From Algoriphagus oliviformis (GTDB lineage: Bacteria > Bacteroidota > Bacteroidia > Cytophagales > Cyclobacteriaceae), in the NCBI RefSeq assembly GCF_017254915.1, contig NZ_JAFKCT010000003.1, forward strand, positions 1-64,000: a stretch of 64,000 nucleotides of DNA, in the 5' to 3' direction. The first letter of the stretch is position 1. Every line of letters starts with the position of its first letter. Of the stretch, positions 46,037 to 56,000 are shown piece after piece. The notes beneath the pieces were generated by a model. It made no database searches. It was not told the DNA's origin and worked only from the letters and a program-made list of their open reading frames with translations. A program made the position numbers and the translations under genes.

Positions 46037-49000
46037 TCATGCTTTTGTTCTCTTAAGCTTTACTGAAAGCTTATCTGTCAAATAATACATGACCGGTACG
46101 ATCACTAACGTAATGACCGTCGCAAAGGTTAGCCCAAATATCACTGTCCAAGCCATAGGCCCCCAGAATGCCGCGTTGTCTCCACCCACGTAAAACTGCG
46201 GGTCAAAATCGCTCAGTAAAGTGCCGAAGTTGATGTTCATGCCTATCGCCAGAGGGATCAAGCCCAATACCGTAGTGATGGCCGTGAGCAAGACCGGACG
46301 AAGACGGGTTTTGCCTGCCTCCACGATGCTGGCCAGCAAATCATCGATGTTCAGATACTCTCCCTCAGGGATGCCCAGCTCCTCGCGCTTGCGGGCTCTG
46401 ACCAGGTTGGTATAGTCGATCAGCACAATGGCGTTGTTGACCACGACACCGGCGAGGGAGATGATCCCGATGCCGGTCATGATCACGACAAAGTCCATGT
46501 TGAAAATCACCAAGCCCAAAAACACGCCGATGGTACTCAAAAGCACGGAAGTCATGATGATGAACGGACTGATGACGGAGTTGAATTGGGCAACGATGAT
46601 CAGGAAAATCATGGACACGGCGATCATCAACGCATTGACCAGGAAGGCCATGGACTTAGCCTGCTCCTCCTGCTCCCCGGTAAACTTCACGGTGATGCCA
46701 TCCGGCACGGTATAGCCCTCCATCAGGCCTTGGATCTGGGTATTGATCTCGGTTGGGTTGTAGCCGTCCAGCACGTTGGAAAACATCGTGATGGCCTTTT
46801 CGAGGTCTTTTCGCTTCACCGACCCATAGGTCGAGCCATAGCGGATGTCGGCGACGGCGGAGATGGGTACCTCGCGCTTATCCCCAAACTTGTCCCTGAA
46901 ACCGATCTTTTTGTTGACCAAGGTATTGATGTCATAGCGGTAGTCCTCCGACAGTCTCAGCTGGATGGGATAGTCTTCTTCCCCTTCCTTGTACTTGGAC
47001 ACTTCCAAGCCGAAGAGGGAGGTTCTCAACTCGGTCGCAATGCTGGAGGTCGAAAGCCCAAACCTTCTGGCCTTTTCCCGGTCAATGTCCACGACGACCT
47101 CTGGGCTACCCAGAGAAAGGTCTGTTTTCAACTCTTCCATTCCTGGGATGTTGTGCGACTCCAGGTATTCCTTGGTCTCGTTGACAAAGGCGATCAGCTG
47201 CTCATAGTCCTCGCCGACAAACTCAATATTGACCGCTTTGCCCACGGGAGGACCGTTGCGCTGCTTGTCCACGGTGATGAGCACCCCGGGGTATTTCACC
47301 ACCAAATCCCGAATCACCTCCATGGCTCCGTTGGTATTGATCCCCTGGCGGTCGATGTAGTCCACAAAGCCAATGGTGATCTTCGCCTTGTTTGGCGTGG
47401 CCTGCTGGCTTGGCCCCTCCATAGGATCGCCGGTACCCTCACCCACCTGGGTGATCACCGACTCGAGGATGCCCCCATAGGGCTCCAAAGCCTCCATCAT
47501 CTCGTCCTCCATGTTGTCCACAAAGGTATTGGTGGCATTGATGTCGGTACCGATGGGAAACTCGATGAACACATTGATCAGCTGGGGCTGGTTGTCGGGA
47601 AAAAACAGGACTTTTGGCGCTCTGATCCCCAGCAAAACCAGCGAGAAGATCAACAGCCCAAACATGCCCCCGAAAAAGAGGTAGGGGTTCTTCCCACGCA
47701 ATGCATAGCTCAGCGTAGCCTCGTACCAGTTTTCCAGCCTGACCAAAAACACCTCCTGAAACCAGTGGATGGCATTTCTCAGCAAGAATACATTGAACAG
47801 CGTCAGGATGGACGCCACCAGAGAGAGGGTGCCCATGGATGTCCAGCCGATCAGGTAAAAGATCGTCGCCAGTACCAGGAATATCCCCGCGGTGATGATG
47901 GATCGCTGCTTGGGTTTGTTTTTCCCTCCCTCATCTAGCTTCATAAACATGGACGTCATCACCGGGTTGATCACCAGCGCAACCAGCAGGGAGGAGGAAA
48001 GCACAATGATCAGGGTGATCGGCAGGTATTTCATAAACTCCCCGACCAGGTCATCCCAAAACGCCAACGGAAGGAATGCTGCCAGCGTCGTGGCGGTCGA
48101 CGTAATGATGGGCCACGCCACCTCGCCCACGCCTTCCTTCGCGGCCTGCCTCGCGGGCTTGCCCTCCTGCATGAGGCGGTAGATGTTTTCCACCACCACG
48201 ATCCCGTTGTCCACCAGCATCCCCAGTGCGAGGATGAGGGAGAAAAGCACCATCAGGTTTAGCGTGATCCCAAACGCATTGAGGATCAAGAAGGAAATGA
48301 ACATGGACAGCGGAATCGCCGAGCCCACGAAAAGCGCGTTGCGGAAGCCCATGAAAAACATCAATACCATGACCACCAGGATAATCCCGAAGATGATGGA
48401 GTTTTCCAAATCGCTTACTTGGGTGCGGGTTTGCTTGCTTTGGTCATTGGTGATGGTGATCTCCAAGTCTTCCGGAAAGCGGTTGGCCTGGGTAGTCTCG
48501 ATGATCTCCTTGATCTTGTCCGCCGCGTCGAGCAGGTTTTCTCCGCTTCGCTTGGTCACGTTGATGGTCACTACCGGCAGGTTTTTGCTGCGGGCATAGG
48601 AAGTCCTATCCTTGAAGGTGTCGCTGATCTCGGCTACGTCACGGAGGTAAACGATCTTCTGCTGGTCGGTTTTCACGATGATGTCCAGCAGGTCATTCGG
48701 CTCGGAAAATTCCCCGTCGATACGAAGCGTGCGCTCAAAGTCCCCGCTCTTGATGCTGCCTCCGGACATGGTCAGGTTTTCGGCCTGGATCGCTCCGGAG
48801 ATATCGCCAAAGCTCACGCCGACGGCCTCCATCTTGTAGGGGTCCGCATTGATCTGGATCTCGCGCTCGACCGTGCCAGCCAAGTCCGCATTGGAGATCT
48901 CCGGCAGCTTTTCGATGGCATCCTCGAGGTATTCCCCAAACTTCTTCAGCTCTTGCTCGGAGTAGGGCCCGGAGATGTTCACGTTCATGATCGGAAAGTC

Positions 49001-49441
49001 CGAGGTATTTACCTCCAGCACGTTGGGATCCTGGTCCAGATCGGTAGGAAGCTCGCTTTTGGACTTGTCCACGGCATCCTTCACATCCTGGATGGCCTTG
49101 GAGATCTCCACTCCGGGAGTGAACTCGATCACGATGGAGGAAAAGTCCTGCACGGAGGTGGAGCGGATGTCCTTGATATTGGAGATGGATTTCAGCTCCT
49201 TTTCTATGGGACGCGTGATGAGGTTTTCCATATCCACGGGCGAGTTGCCAGGATAGGGAGTGCCTACATAGACAGTGGGGATGACGATCTCCGGAAAGCT
49301 CTCCTTGGGCATGGTGCGGTATGCACTCAGGCCGAGCACGGTGATGATCAGCGTGAGGATCACCACCGAGGTGGAGTTGTCCACGCTGAAGCTGGAAATG
49401 CCAAACTCCCTGGTTATTGTTGATTTAGGAGTATCTGCCAT
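46037..49441 (-). CDS. RND efflux permease, AcrB/HAE1-like
   Basis: A 1134-residue inner-membrane pump. TM1 is at about 22-43. Two porter loops (about 45-340 and 640-890) and two six-helix bundles follow. TM4 has LALGMLVDNGIVVVENIYR, with the Asp of the proton relay, and TM10-11 has SLAGVVVNNAIVLIDY. There is an extra two-helix segment around 525-580 between the halves. It lacks the metal-pump signature of the CzcA protein, so organic or lipophilic substrates are more likely. It is last in the operon tetR-tolC-adaptor-pump. The ATG at 49441 is used. An upstream TTG would overlap the adaptor gene. Confidence 0.92.
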   Translation of the reverse strand: MADTPKSTITREFGISSFSVDNSTSVVILTLIITVLGLSAYRTMPKESFPEIVIPTVYVGTPYPGNSPVDMENLITRPIEKELKSISNIKDIRSTSVQDFSSIVIEFTPGVEISKAIQDVKDAVDKSKSELPTDLDQDPNVLEVNTSDFPIMNVNISGPYSEQELKKFGEYLEDAIEKLPEISNADLAGTVEREIQINADPYKMEAVGVSFGDISGAIQAENLTMSGGSIKSGDFERTLRIDGEFSEPNDLLDIIVKTDQQKIVYLRDVAEISDTFKDRTSYARSKNLPVVTINVTKRSGENLLDAADKIKEIIETTQANRFPEDLEITITNDQSKQTRTQVSDLENSIIFGIILVVMVLMFFMGFRNALFVGSAIPLSMFISFLILNAFGITLNLMVLFSLILALGMLVDNGIVVVENIYRLMQEGKPARQAAKEGVGEVAWPIITSTATTLAAFLPLAFWDDLVGEFMKYLPITLIIVLSSSLLVALVINPVMTSMFMKLDEGGKNKPKQRSIITAGIFLVLATIFYLIGWTSMGTLSLVASILTLFNVFLLRNAIHWFQEVFLVRLENWYEATLSYALRGKNPYLFFGGMFGLLIFSLVLLGIRAPKVLFFPDNQPQLINVFIEFPIGTDINATNTFVDNMEDEMMEALEPYGGILESVITQVGEGTGDPMEGPSQQATPNKAKITIGFVDYIDRQGINTNGAMEVIRDLVVKYPGVLITVDKQRNGPPVGKAVNIEFVGEDYEQLIAFVNETKEYLESHNIPGMEELKTDLSLGSPEVVVDIDREKARRFGLSTSSIATELRTSLFGLEVSKYKEGEEDYPIQLRLSEDYRYDINTLVNKKIGFRDKFGDKREVPISAVADIRYGSTYGSVKRKDLEKAITMFSNVLDGYNPTEINTQIQGLMEGYTVPDGITVKFTGEQEEQAKSMAFLVNALMIAVSMIFLIIVAQFNSVISPFIIMTSVLLSTIGVFLGLVIFNMDFVVIMTGIGIISLAGVVVNNAIVLIDYTNLVRARKREELGIPEGEYLNIDDLLASIVEAGKTRLRPVLLTAITTVLGLIPLAIGMNINFGTLLSDFDPQFYVGGDNAAFWGPMAWTVIFGLTFATVITLVIVPVMYYLTDKLSVKLKRTKA

Positions 49442-49443
49442 GA

Positions 49444-50577
49444 TCAAAGCTGCGAAACAGTTACACTAAAATTATCCCCTACCTCGCGGAAGCCTTTGTC
49501 GACGATGGTCTCGGTACCGTTGAGGCCCTCTTTGATCTCCGTCTCGTCCTCAAAGGTCAAGCCTCTGGTCACGTACTTCTTTTGGGCAGTGCCATTTTCC
49601 ACGACAAAGACGTAGTCGCCCTTGTTGTCCGCCAAAATCAGGTGTGCCGGCACGATCACGCTTTCCTTGCTTTGGTAGTCGTTGATCTTCAGGATAGAAA
49701 TCATATTGGGCTTCACCTCCACCAGATTGGGCAGGAATACCTCCACTTTGAAAGTCCGGTTGTTGGGATTGATGATGCCGCCGACGGCCGACACGCGGGT
49801 TTTGATCGACTTGTTGATGGACGGGAACTCCACTTCCACGGAGTCGCCCTTGCTCAGCACGCCCACGAAGCTCTCGGAAACGTCCGCCTGGATAAACAAA
49901 TCACTCTCACCCACAAACTGGAACATCGGCATGCCGGGCTGCACCAGCTCACCTATTCTCACATCGACGCTTTCGACAGTGCCGTTGAATGGCGCCTTCA
50001 CCAAGGCCTTGTCCAGCTGGGTTTTCATCGCGGCAAGGCTTTTTTCCAAGCCTTCCTTGCGAGTCTTGGCCTCGAGGTACTGGATTTCGGTACCGATCTT
50101 TTGATCCCAAAGCTTAGCCTGCTTTTGGTAGATCGTGGTAGCCAAGTCCAGCTGGCTCTGCATTTCCTCGATGTTCCGCTCAATGGACTCCGCATCGATG
50201 CGGGCTAGGACCTGCCCCTTGGACACCCGCATGCCCTCCACCACGGGCACTTCCAGTATTCTGCCCGCGGTCTCGGCGCTGATGTTCACGTTTTTCTTGG
50301 ACAGCACCGATCCGGTTACTTCCACAAAGTGGGTGAACTCCCCTTTTCTGGCCGCGGCGGTGGTGATCAAGATGGATTTCTTGTTCGCTTTGGCAAAGTC
50401 GGGATCCTGCTTGGAAATCTCGGCTTCAAGCGTTTTTATCTCAGCATTCAGGGAATTGGCCTGGTCTTTCAGGTCGGCCAACTTGGTTTTCATGGCATCG
50501 ACACCCTCTTCCTGGGCGCAGGAGACGGACAGTGCCGCGATGACCACGAAGGGTAAAAATTTGAGGATAGGTTTCAT
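49444..50577 (-). CDS. RND efflux periplasmic adaptor (HlyD/AcrA-like lipoprotein)
   Basis: A 377-residue adaptor with a lipoprotein signal peptide (MKPILKFLPFVVIAALSVSC, Cys at 20). A coiled-coil hairpin (about 25-60 and 125-185) and the lipoyl-like block VVEGMRVSKGQVLARIDAES and NGTVESVDVRIGELVQPG follow. It joins the pump to the TolC protein. The stop lies 2 nt before the ATG of the pump, so they are translationally coupled. The unusual coiled coil right after the signal peptide (MKTKLADLKDQANSLN) is longer than in AcrA. Confidence 0.9.
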   Translation of the reverse strand: MKPILKFLPFVVIAALSVSCAQEEGVDAMKTKLADLKDQANSLNAEIKTLEAEISKQDPDFAKANKKSILITTAAARKGEFTHFVEVTGSVLSKKNVNISAETAGRILEVPVVEGMRVSKGQVLARIDAESIERNIEEMQSQLDLATTIYQKQAKLWDQKIGTEIQYLEAKTRKEGLEKSLAAMKTQLDKALVKAPFNGTVESVDVRIGELVQPGMPMFQFVGESDLFIQADVSESFVGVLSKGDSVEVEFPSINKSIKTRVSAVGGIINPNNRTFKVEVFLPNLVEVKPNMISILKINDYQSKESVIVPAHLILADNKGDYVFVVENGTAQKKYVTRGLTFEDETEIKEGLNGTETIVDKGFREVGDNFSVTVSQL

Positions 50578-50617
50578 ATCTGAGGTTGTGTTTTTTGAAT
50601 GGGAAAGAATAGTTGGT

Positions 50618-51976
50618 TTAGTTTTCCAGATCGGCTTTCAGCAAGCCAAGGGCTTTTTCGAGGTTTACTTTTGAAATCAGCCCGTCATAGAGCGCGGCCA
50701 GGTAGTTGATCTCCGCCTCGGTGAGTGCACCATCGGCATCCACCACTTCGAGGTTTGAGCCTACCCCCTCCTGATATTTGATCTTGGCAATGTCGTACAC
50801 CTCCTGGGCCAGCTCCAGGTTTTCCAGCTGCACGTCCAGGATATTGAGGTCGTTTTTCAGCGAAGCTCTGGCGGAAAAAATCTCGTTTTTGAAGCTGTCG
50901 TTCAGATAGAAGCGCTGGTTTTCGAGTTGGCTGATGGTATAGCGGTTTTTCTGGATACGGGCACTCTTGCTCAGCCCGTCGAAGATCGGGATGTTCATCG
51001 TCACCCCGACCAGGGAGCTTCCAAACCAGTTGACCTTGTCAAAAACGGAGTTCAGCTCATTTCCAGCCCCGCTTCGGCGCATATTGCCATTGAAATCAAT
51101 GGTCGGCATGTACTGGGAAGTGTTGTACTTGAGGTCGTAGTGCTGGAGCTCGATTTGGGTGTTCAGCTGGTCCAGCTCCACGCGATGCTCGCCTTCGGCA
51201 GCCAAAAGCTGGATCAGGTCCTCCCGGGGATTTAGGTCCTGGAGCGTCTCGGTGATCAGGATGTCCACGTCCAGGGGCATCCCCATCTGGATCTTGAGGA
51301 GCTCTTTGCTGATCTCCCAGGCGGTGCGGCTTCGCTCCACTTGGGAATAGGTGTTGTTTCGCTGCACCTGGATGCGGGACACGTCGATTTTTTCGGCAAA
51401 TCCGGCCTCGTTCAGGGCGCGGGTCTCCTTCAGCAGGGAATCCACCCGGGCCAGGTTGGACTCGGCCAGGCGAATCCGCTCTTGGTTTACCAGTACGCCA
51501 AAATAGGCCTTCTTGACGTTTTCCACCACGTCATTTTCGGCCTTGACCAGGTCAAAGTCCGTCAGCTGGGTCAGGGTTTTCGCAGCCCGCAAGCCAATGA
51601 AAAAAGACCCGTCAAAGATCATCTGGGATACCGTCACCCCCAGTCCGGAGGAGTAGCTCACGCCAAACCTGGCCGGGATCACATCGCTGGGAATGCTGGG
51701 ATCGCCAAAAGGCGGTTCGTTGGGCAGGAACACCACCGGGATCTTGGGATTGTAGTCCAAGTTGAAGGACCCGTTGATCTGGGGAAGCCCTAGGGCGGTG
51801 GTCTCCTTCACCGTGGCCTTGGAGATCAGGGTTTCCAGCCGGGCGTTTTTGGTGACGTAGTTGTTCTCGATCGCATACAGGATGGACTCGTTCAGCGTGA
51901 GCTGGGCGACCTCCTGGGCTTGGCTAGCCGAGAGCAGCAGTAAAAAAAACAAAACCGTAAAAAGGCTCTTTTTCAT
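50618..51976 (-). CDS. TolC-family outer-membrane efflux protein
   Basis: A 452-residue outer-membrane channel. The signal peptide is MKKSLFTVLFFLLLLSASQAQ. Two repeats of long helices and beta segments follow: LTLNESILYAIENNYVTKNARL and later LELAQEVYDIAKIKYQEGVGSNLEVVDAD, with closing AEINYLAALYDGL. It forms a trimer that spans the outer membrane and docks to the adaptor. The ATG at 51976 lies 14 nt after the stop of the TetR gene. An upstream TTG is less likely. Confidence 0.92.
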   Translation of the reverse strand: MKKSLFTVLFFLLLLSASQAQEVAQLTLNESILYAIENNYVTKNARLETLISKATVKETTALGLPQINGSFNLDYNPKIPVVFLPNEPPFGDPSIPSDVIPARFGVSYSSGLGVTVSQMIFDGSFFIGLRAAKTLTQLTDFDLVKAENDVVENVKKAYFGVLVNQERIRLAESNLARVDSLLKETRALNEAGFAEKIDVSRIQVQRNNTYSQVERSRTAWEISKELLKIQMGMPLDVDILITETLQDLNPREDLIQLLAAEGEHRVELDQLNTQIELQHYDLKYNTSQYMPTIDFNGNMRRSGAGNELNSVFDKVNWFGSSLVGVTMNIPIFDGLSKSARIQKNRYTISQLENQRFYLNDSFKNEIFSARASLKNDLNILDVQLENLELAQEVYDIAKIKYQEGVGSNLEVVDADGALTEAEINYLAALYDGLISKVNLEKALGLLKADLEN

Positions 51977-51990
51977 AAGTGGGTTGGTTT

Positions 51991-52596
51991 TCAATCTTCA
52001 ATTGCTTGTTGTGCGGTATAGGCAGCCCTGCCTTTTTCCGTGAAAATGCCGTGTAAAAAATGGTCCAGCATGACCATTTGCTCCTCGGCGGGATTGTAGT
52101 CCTGCCGGGAGATATTCTCTGGATCAAATGTCGAGGTTATCTGGTTGATCCTGACCTTGGCCAAAATCTGCGAGTCGATCTCGGGGCGGAAGTAGCCCAG
52201 TGCCTTTCCTTTTTCGATCACGTTGACCAAGTCCTCCATGATCACCTGCACCTTGTACTCCTCAAACATCCTCCAAGCCTCGGGGAAGTAGCGCTGCACC
52301 TCCATGAATACGACGGGATTGATCTGCTGAAGCCGCTCCCTCACTACCCTGGAGCTGCGCACCAAATGCTCGATCACGCCGTCCTCTTTGCCCAACACCG
52401 CCTGTAACTTTTTCCGATCTTCCTCCAGCAGCACCTCAAATGCCTCCTTTACCAAGACCTTTTTGTCGGCAAATTCCAGATAGATGGTTTTTTTGGAAAT
52501 CCCTCCCTGCCGGGCAATATCCTCCATGGTCACTGCCCTCACCCCGTATCGGGAAAACTGCTCCGTCGCGATTTCCAGAATCCTCGTCCTTGTCAC
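51991..52596 (-). CDS. TetR-family repressor of the efflux operon
   Basis: A protein of about 202 residues. Its N-terminus has the TetR DNA-binding domain (LEIATEQFSRYGVRAVTMED then IARQGGISKKTIYLEFADKK). The start is uncertain: there is no ATG at the right place. GTG at 52596 gives a short normal arm before the helix-turn-helix. The frame stays open upstream to 52722, but that would cover the inverted repeat at 52633-52664, which is more likely its operator. It is the first gene of the operon with tolC, adaptor and pump, a common layout for autoregulated efflux systems in Bacteroidota. Confidence 0.85.
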   Translation of the reverse strand: MTRTRILEIATEQFSRYGVRAVTMEDIARQGGISKKTIYLEFADKKVLVKEAFEVLLEEDRKKLQAVLGKEDGVIEHLVRSSRVVRERLQQINPVVFMEVQRYFPEAWRMFEEYKVQVIMEDLVNVIEKGKALGYFRPEIDSQILAKVRINQITSTFDPENISRQDYNPAEEQMVMLDHFLHGIFTEKGRAAYTAQQAIED

Positions 52597-52632
52597 CAAT
52601 TTCTCTTTATAATAATTCCAGGCGCCAAAACT

Positions 52633-52664
52633 ATGGAAACTATCAGCATATTCAAAGTTTCCAT
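52633..52664. promoter_or_regulatory. Likely TetR operator: perfect 9-bp inverted repeat
   Basis: ATGGAAACT (52633-52641) and AGTTTCCAT (52656-52664) are perfect inverted repeats, 23 bp centre to centre, about two helical turns. They lie 37 bp upstream of the TetR start. The surrounding region is AT-rich. Size and position fit a dimer-pair binding TetR operator. Confidence 0.65.
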
Positions 52665-52925
52665 GGTTTATTAAAAAATTATCTTTTCCCAAAACAAAAA
52701 TTACCTGTACATAATCGAACAAAAATGAATTTTGACCAGGGTAAACAGAATTAAATTTGAGAACCGTTCATTTTCGGACCGCTACAAAAGACCTGCTTTG
52801 CTTTCACCCCCCGGCCTCCCCTGCCTGACGAGGACCGGACGGCAGGCGCTACGTTGTAAGTTCCCTTCTTTTGCCCCGGGTCAATTATCCATTCAGCAAG
52901 CCCAGCCCAAAGCACCCTAAGCGAA

Positions 52926-52998
52926 ACCTCCAACTTCCCACCTCCCAACCTCCTACTTCCTACCCCCAACTTCCCGACCTCCCAACTTCCGAACTTCC
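52926..52998 (+). repeat. Pyrimidine-rich low-complexity tract
   Basis: About 73 bp almost only of C and T with scattered A, built from repeated CCAACTTCC and ACCTCC words. It lies just before the purL promoter. The other strand is G/A-rich. The rest of 52665-52925 contains no gene or further repeat that I can name. Confidence 0.6.
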
Positions 52999-53009
52999 CC
53001 CCAATTCCT

Positions 53010-53017
53010 TACCTTTG
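53010..53017 (+). promoter_or_regulatory. -7 box upstream of purL
   Basis: TACCTTTG fits TAnnTTTG and lies 20 bp before the purL ATG. No convincing -33 element is present. Confidence 0.4.
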
Positions 53018-53037
53018 CGGCTTACCAGCCCAAGGAC

Positions 53038-56000
53038 ATGATTTTCTTCTTTGAATCCCCTCAGAAACTCATCTACGGAGTTCAAGTTCCCCACCCGCTC
53101 AGCACCGAAGACATCGCAAAACTCACCTGGCTTTTTGGCGAAGCCAAAGCAATCTCAGGTGACAAAGTCTCCGGCAACTACTCCGGCCCACGAAAGGAAA
53201 TGATCACGCCCTGGTCGACCAACGCCGTGGAAATCACCGTCAACATGGGCCTGGCAGGCATCCAGCGCATCGAGGAGTTTTTCCCGATGGCCGAAGGAGA
53301 CCAGATCGACCCCATGCTCCAGCATGCGTACGAAGGACTGGATCAGGATATCTTCGACATCCACCTCCAGCCGGAGCCGATCAAGCCGGTCACCGACATT
53401 GCGGCCTACAACCAGTCCGAGGGACTTGCGCTGAGCCAGGTCGAGGTGGATTACCTGGAAAATGTGGCCAAAGAACTGGGCCGTCCCCTGACCGATTCGG
53501 AGGTCTTTGGCTTCTCCCAAGTCAACTCCGAGCACTGCCGCCACAAGATCTTCAACGGCACCTTTATCATCGACGGGGAGGAAAAGCCGCAGACGCTCTT
53601 CCAACTCATCAAAGAAACTTCCAAGAAGCACCCGAACCGGATCGCCTCCGCTTACAAAGACAACGTCGCCTTCGTGCAGGGGCCAAAAGTCCAGCAGTTT
53701 GCGCCGAAGACCCAGCATCAGGCGGACTTCTTCGAGACCCGCGACATCGATACCGTGATCTCGCTCAAGGCTGAGACGCACAACTCCCCGACTACCGTCG
53801 AGCCTTTCAATGGCGCGGCGACAGGGGCTGGCGGGGAAATCCGCGACCGTCTGGCTGGCGGTACGGCCTCCATTCCTTTGGCGGGTACGGCGGTGTACAT
53901 GACTTCCTACTCCCGCTCCGAAAAGGGCAGAAGCTGGGAGAAAAACCTGGACGAGCGTCCTTGGCTCTACCAGACCCCGATGGACATCCTGATCAAAGCC
54001 TCCAACGGAGCTTCTGATTTCGGCAATAAATTTGGCCAACCCCTCATCGCAGGCTCAGTCCTGACCTTTGAGCATGAGGAAGGCGACAAGCAATACGGCT
54101 TTGACAAGGTGATCATGCTCGCGGGCGGGGTCGGCTTCACCAACGCCAAATACACCAAAAAGGACGAACCCAAAGCCGGTGATCAGATCGTGATCATGGG
54201 CGGGGACAACTACCGCATCGGCATGGGCGGCTCGGCCGTTTCCTCGCTGAACACTGGGGAACTCTCCAACGCCATCGAGCTCAACGCCATCCAGCGCTCC
54301 AATCCGGAGATGCAGAAGCGCGTGTCCAACGTGATCCGTGCCATGGCCGAGAGCGAAAACAACCCCATCATCTCCATCCACGACCACGGGGCGGGCGGAC
54401 ACCTGAACTGTCTTTCCGAACTGGTGGAAAGCACCGGCGGAACGATCCACATCGATCAGCTGCCTGTGGGCGACCCTACGCTTTCTTCCAAGGAAATCAT
54501 CGGCAACGAGTCCCAGGAGCGTATGGGCCTAGTCGTGGGCAAAAAGGATATCGACACCCTGAAGCAGCTGTCCGAGCGGGAGCGCGCGCCATTCTACGTG
54601 GTGGGCGAGACCACCGGCGACATGCACTTCAAGTTTGAGAACCAAAAGAACGGCGAAAAGCCGGTGGACTGGAATCTGAGCTACATGTTTGGCTCCTCTC
54701 CAAAGACGATTTTGGAAGATAAAAGCGGCTTGACTCCAGCTTTTGCGGAAGCGGACTACAGCGCCGGAAAGCTCTCCCAATACATCGAAGAAGTGCTCCA
54801 GCTGGAAGCGGTAGCATGCAAAGACTGGTTGACAAACAAAGTCGACCGCTCCGTGACCGGCCGTGTGGCTACCCAGCAAACCGTAGGCGAGATCCAACTC
54901 CCGCTGAACGACGTCGCTGTGATGGCCCTCGACTTCACCGGCAACAAAGGCATCGCCACCTCCATCGGCCACGCGCCTGTGGCGGCTTTGGCAGATCCAG
55001 AGGCCGGCAGCCGACTGGCCATCGCCGAGGCGCTGACCAACCTGATCTTTGCGCCGATCGCAGACGGGCTGAAGGGCGTGTCCCTCTCCGCCAACTGGAT
55101 GTGGCCTGCGAAAAACGCCGGCGAAAACGACCGACTGTACCGTGCCGTGCAGGCCGTGTCCGACTTTGCCATCGAGCTGGGAGTGAACATCCCGACCGGA
55201 AAAGACTCCCTCTCCATGACCCAAAAATATCCGGGCGGCAAGGTGGTCTACTCTCCGGGCACGGTGATCATCTCCTCGGTAGGCGAGTGCTCCGACATCA
55301 CCCAAACGGTGAAGGCGGCGCTCCTGCCAACAGCCGGCTCCAAAGTCCTCTACATCGACTTCTCTAAGGACAGCGCCAAGCTGGCCGGTTCGTCTCTGTA
55401 CCAGATCCTGAACAAGGTCGGTCAGGCTACCCCTACCGTCGCTGACTCGGCATACTTTGCCAAGGCTTTCACAGCCGTACAAAGCCTGATCGAGCAAGGC
55501 CTCGTGCTGGCCGGTCACGACATCTCTTCCGGCGGTATCCTGACGGCTTTGCTGGAGATGTGCTTCCCAAGCCTGGCTGTGGGTCTTGCGGTGAAAGAAT
55601 CCCGCCTAGCCGAATCCGATGTGATCAAGGCCCTTTTCGCAGAGAATCCGGGCATCCTGATCCAGGTCGCCGACGACCACTCCGCGGAGGAAATGCTGAC
55701 TGCTGCCGAGATCGACTTTGTCGAGCTGGCGGAAGTGACTTTGGATGGAAAAGTGGCTCTCGAAGCCGAAACCCTCGACGTGGCCGCGCTGCGTGATCTG
55801 TGGTTCAAATCTTCCTACCTGCTGGACAGAAAGCAGAGCGGGGAAAAGCTAGCCAAAGACCGCTTTGACAATTATAAAAACCAGGCGCTCTCCTATGATT
55901 TTGCCGAGGGCTGGAAAGGGAGCTTTGCTGCTGCCGGACTGGATCCCTTCCGCACGGCCAAGGGCAAAGCCAAGGCTGCCATCATCCGCGAAAAAGGCGT

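Noticed and set aside
46586..47938. 450-codon open frame on the plus strand
   Set aside because: Antisense to the RND permease, with no domain and with a His/Asp/Gly-rich shadow composition.
52597..52722. Longer start of the TetR repressor
   Set aside because: The extension would put coding sequence over the inverted-repeat operator and promoter region, and it is not part of a TetR domain.
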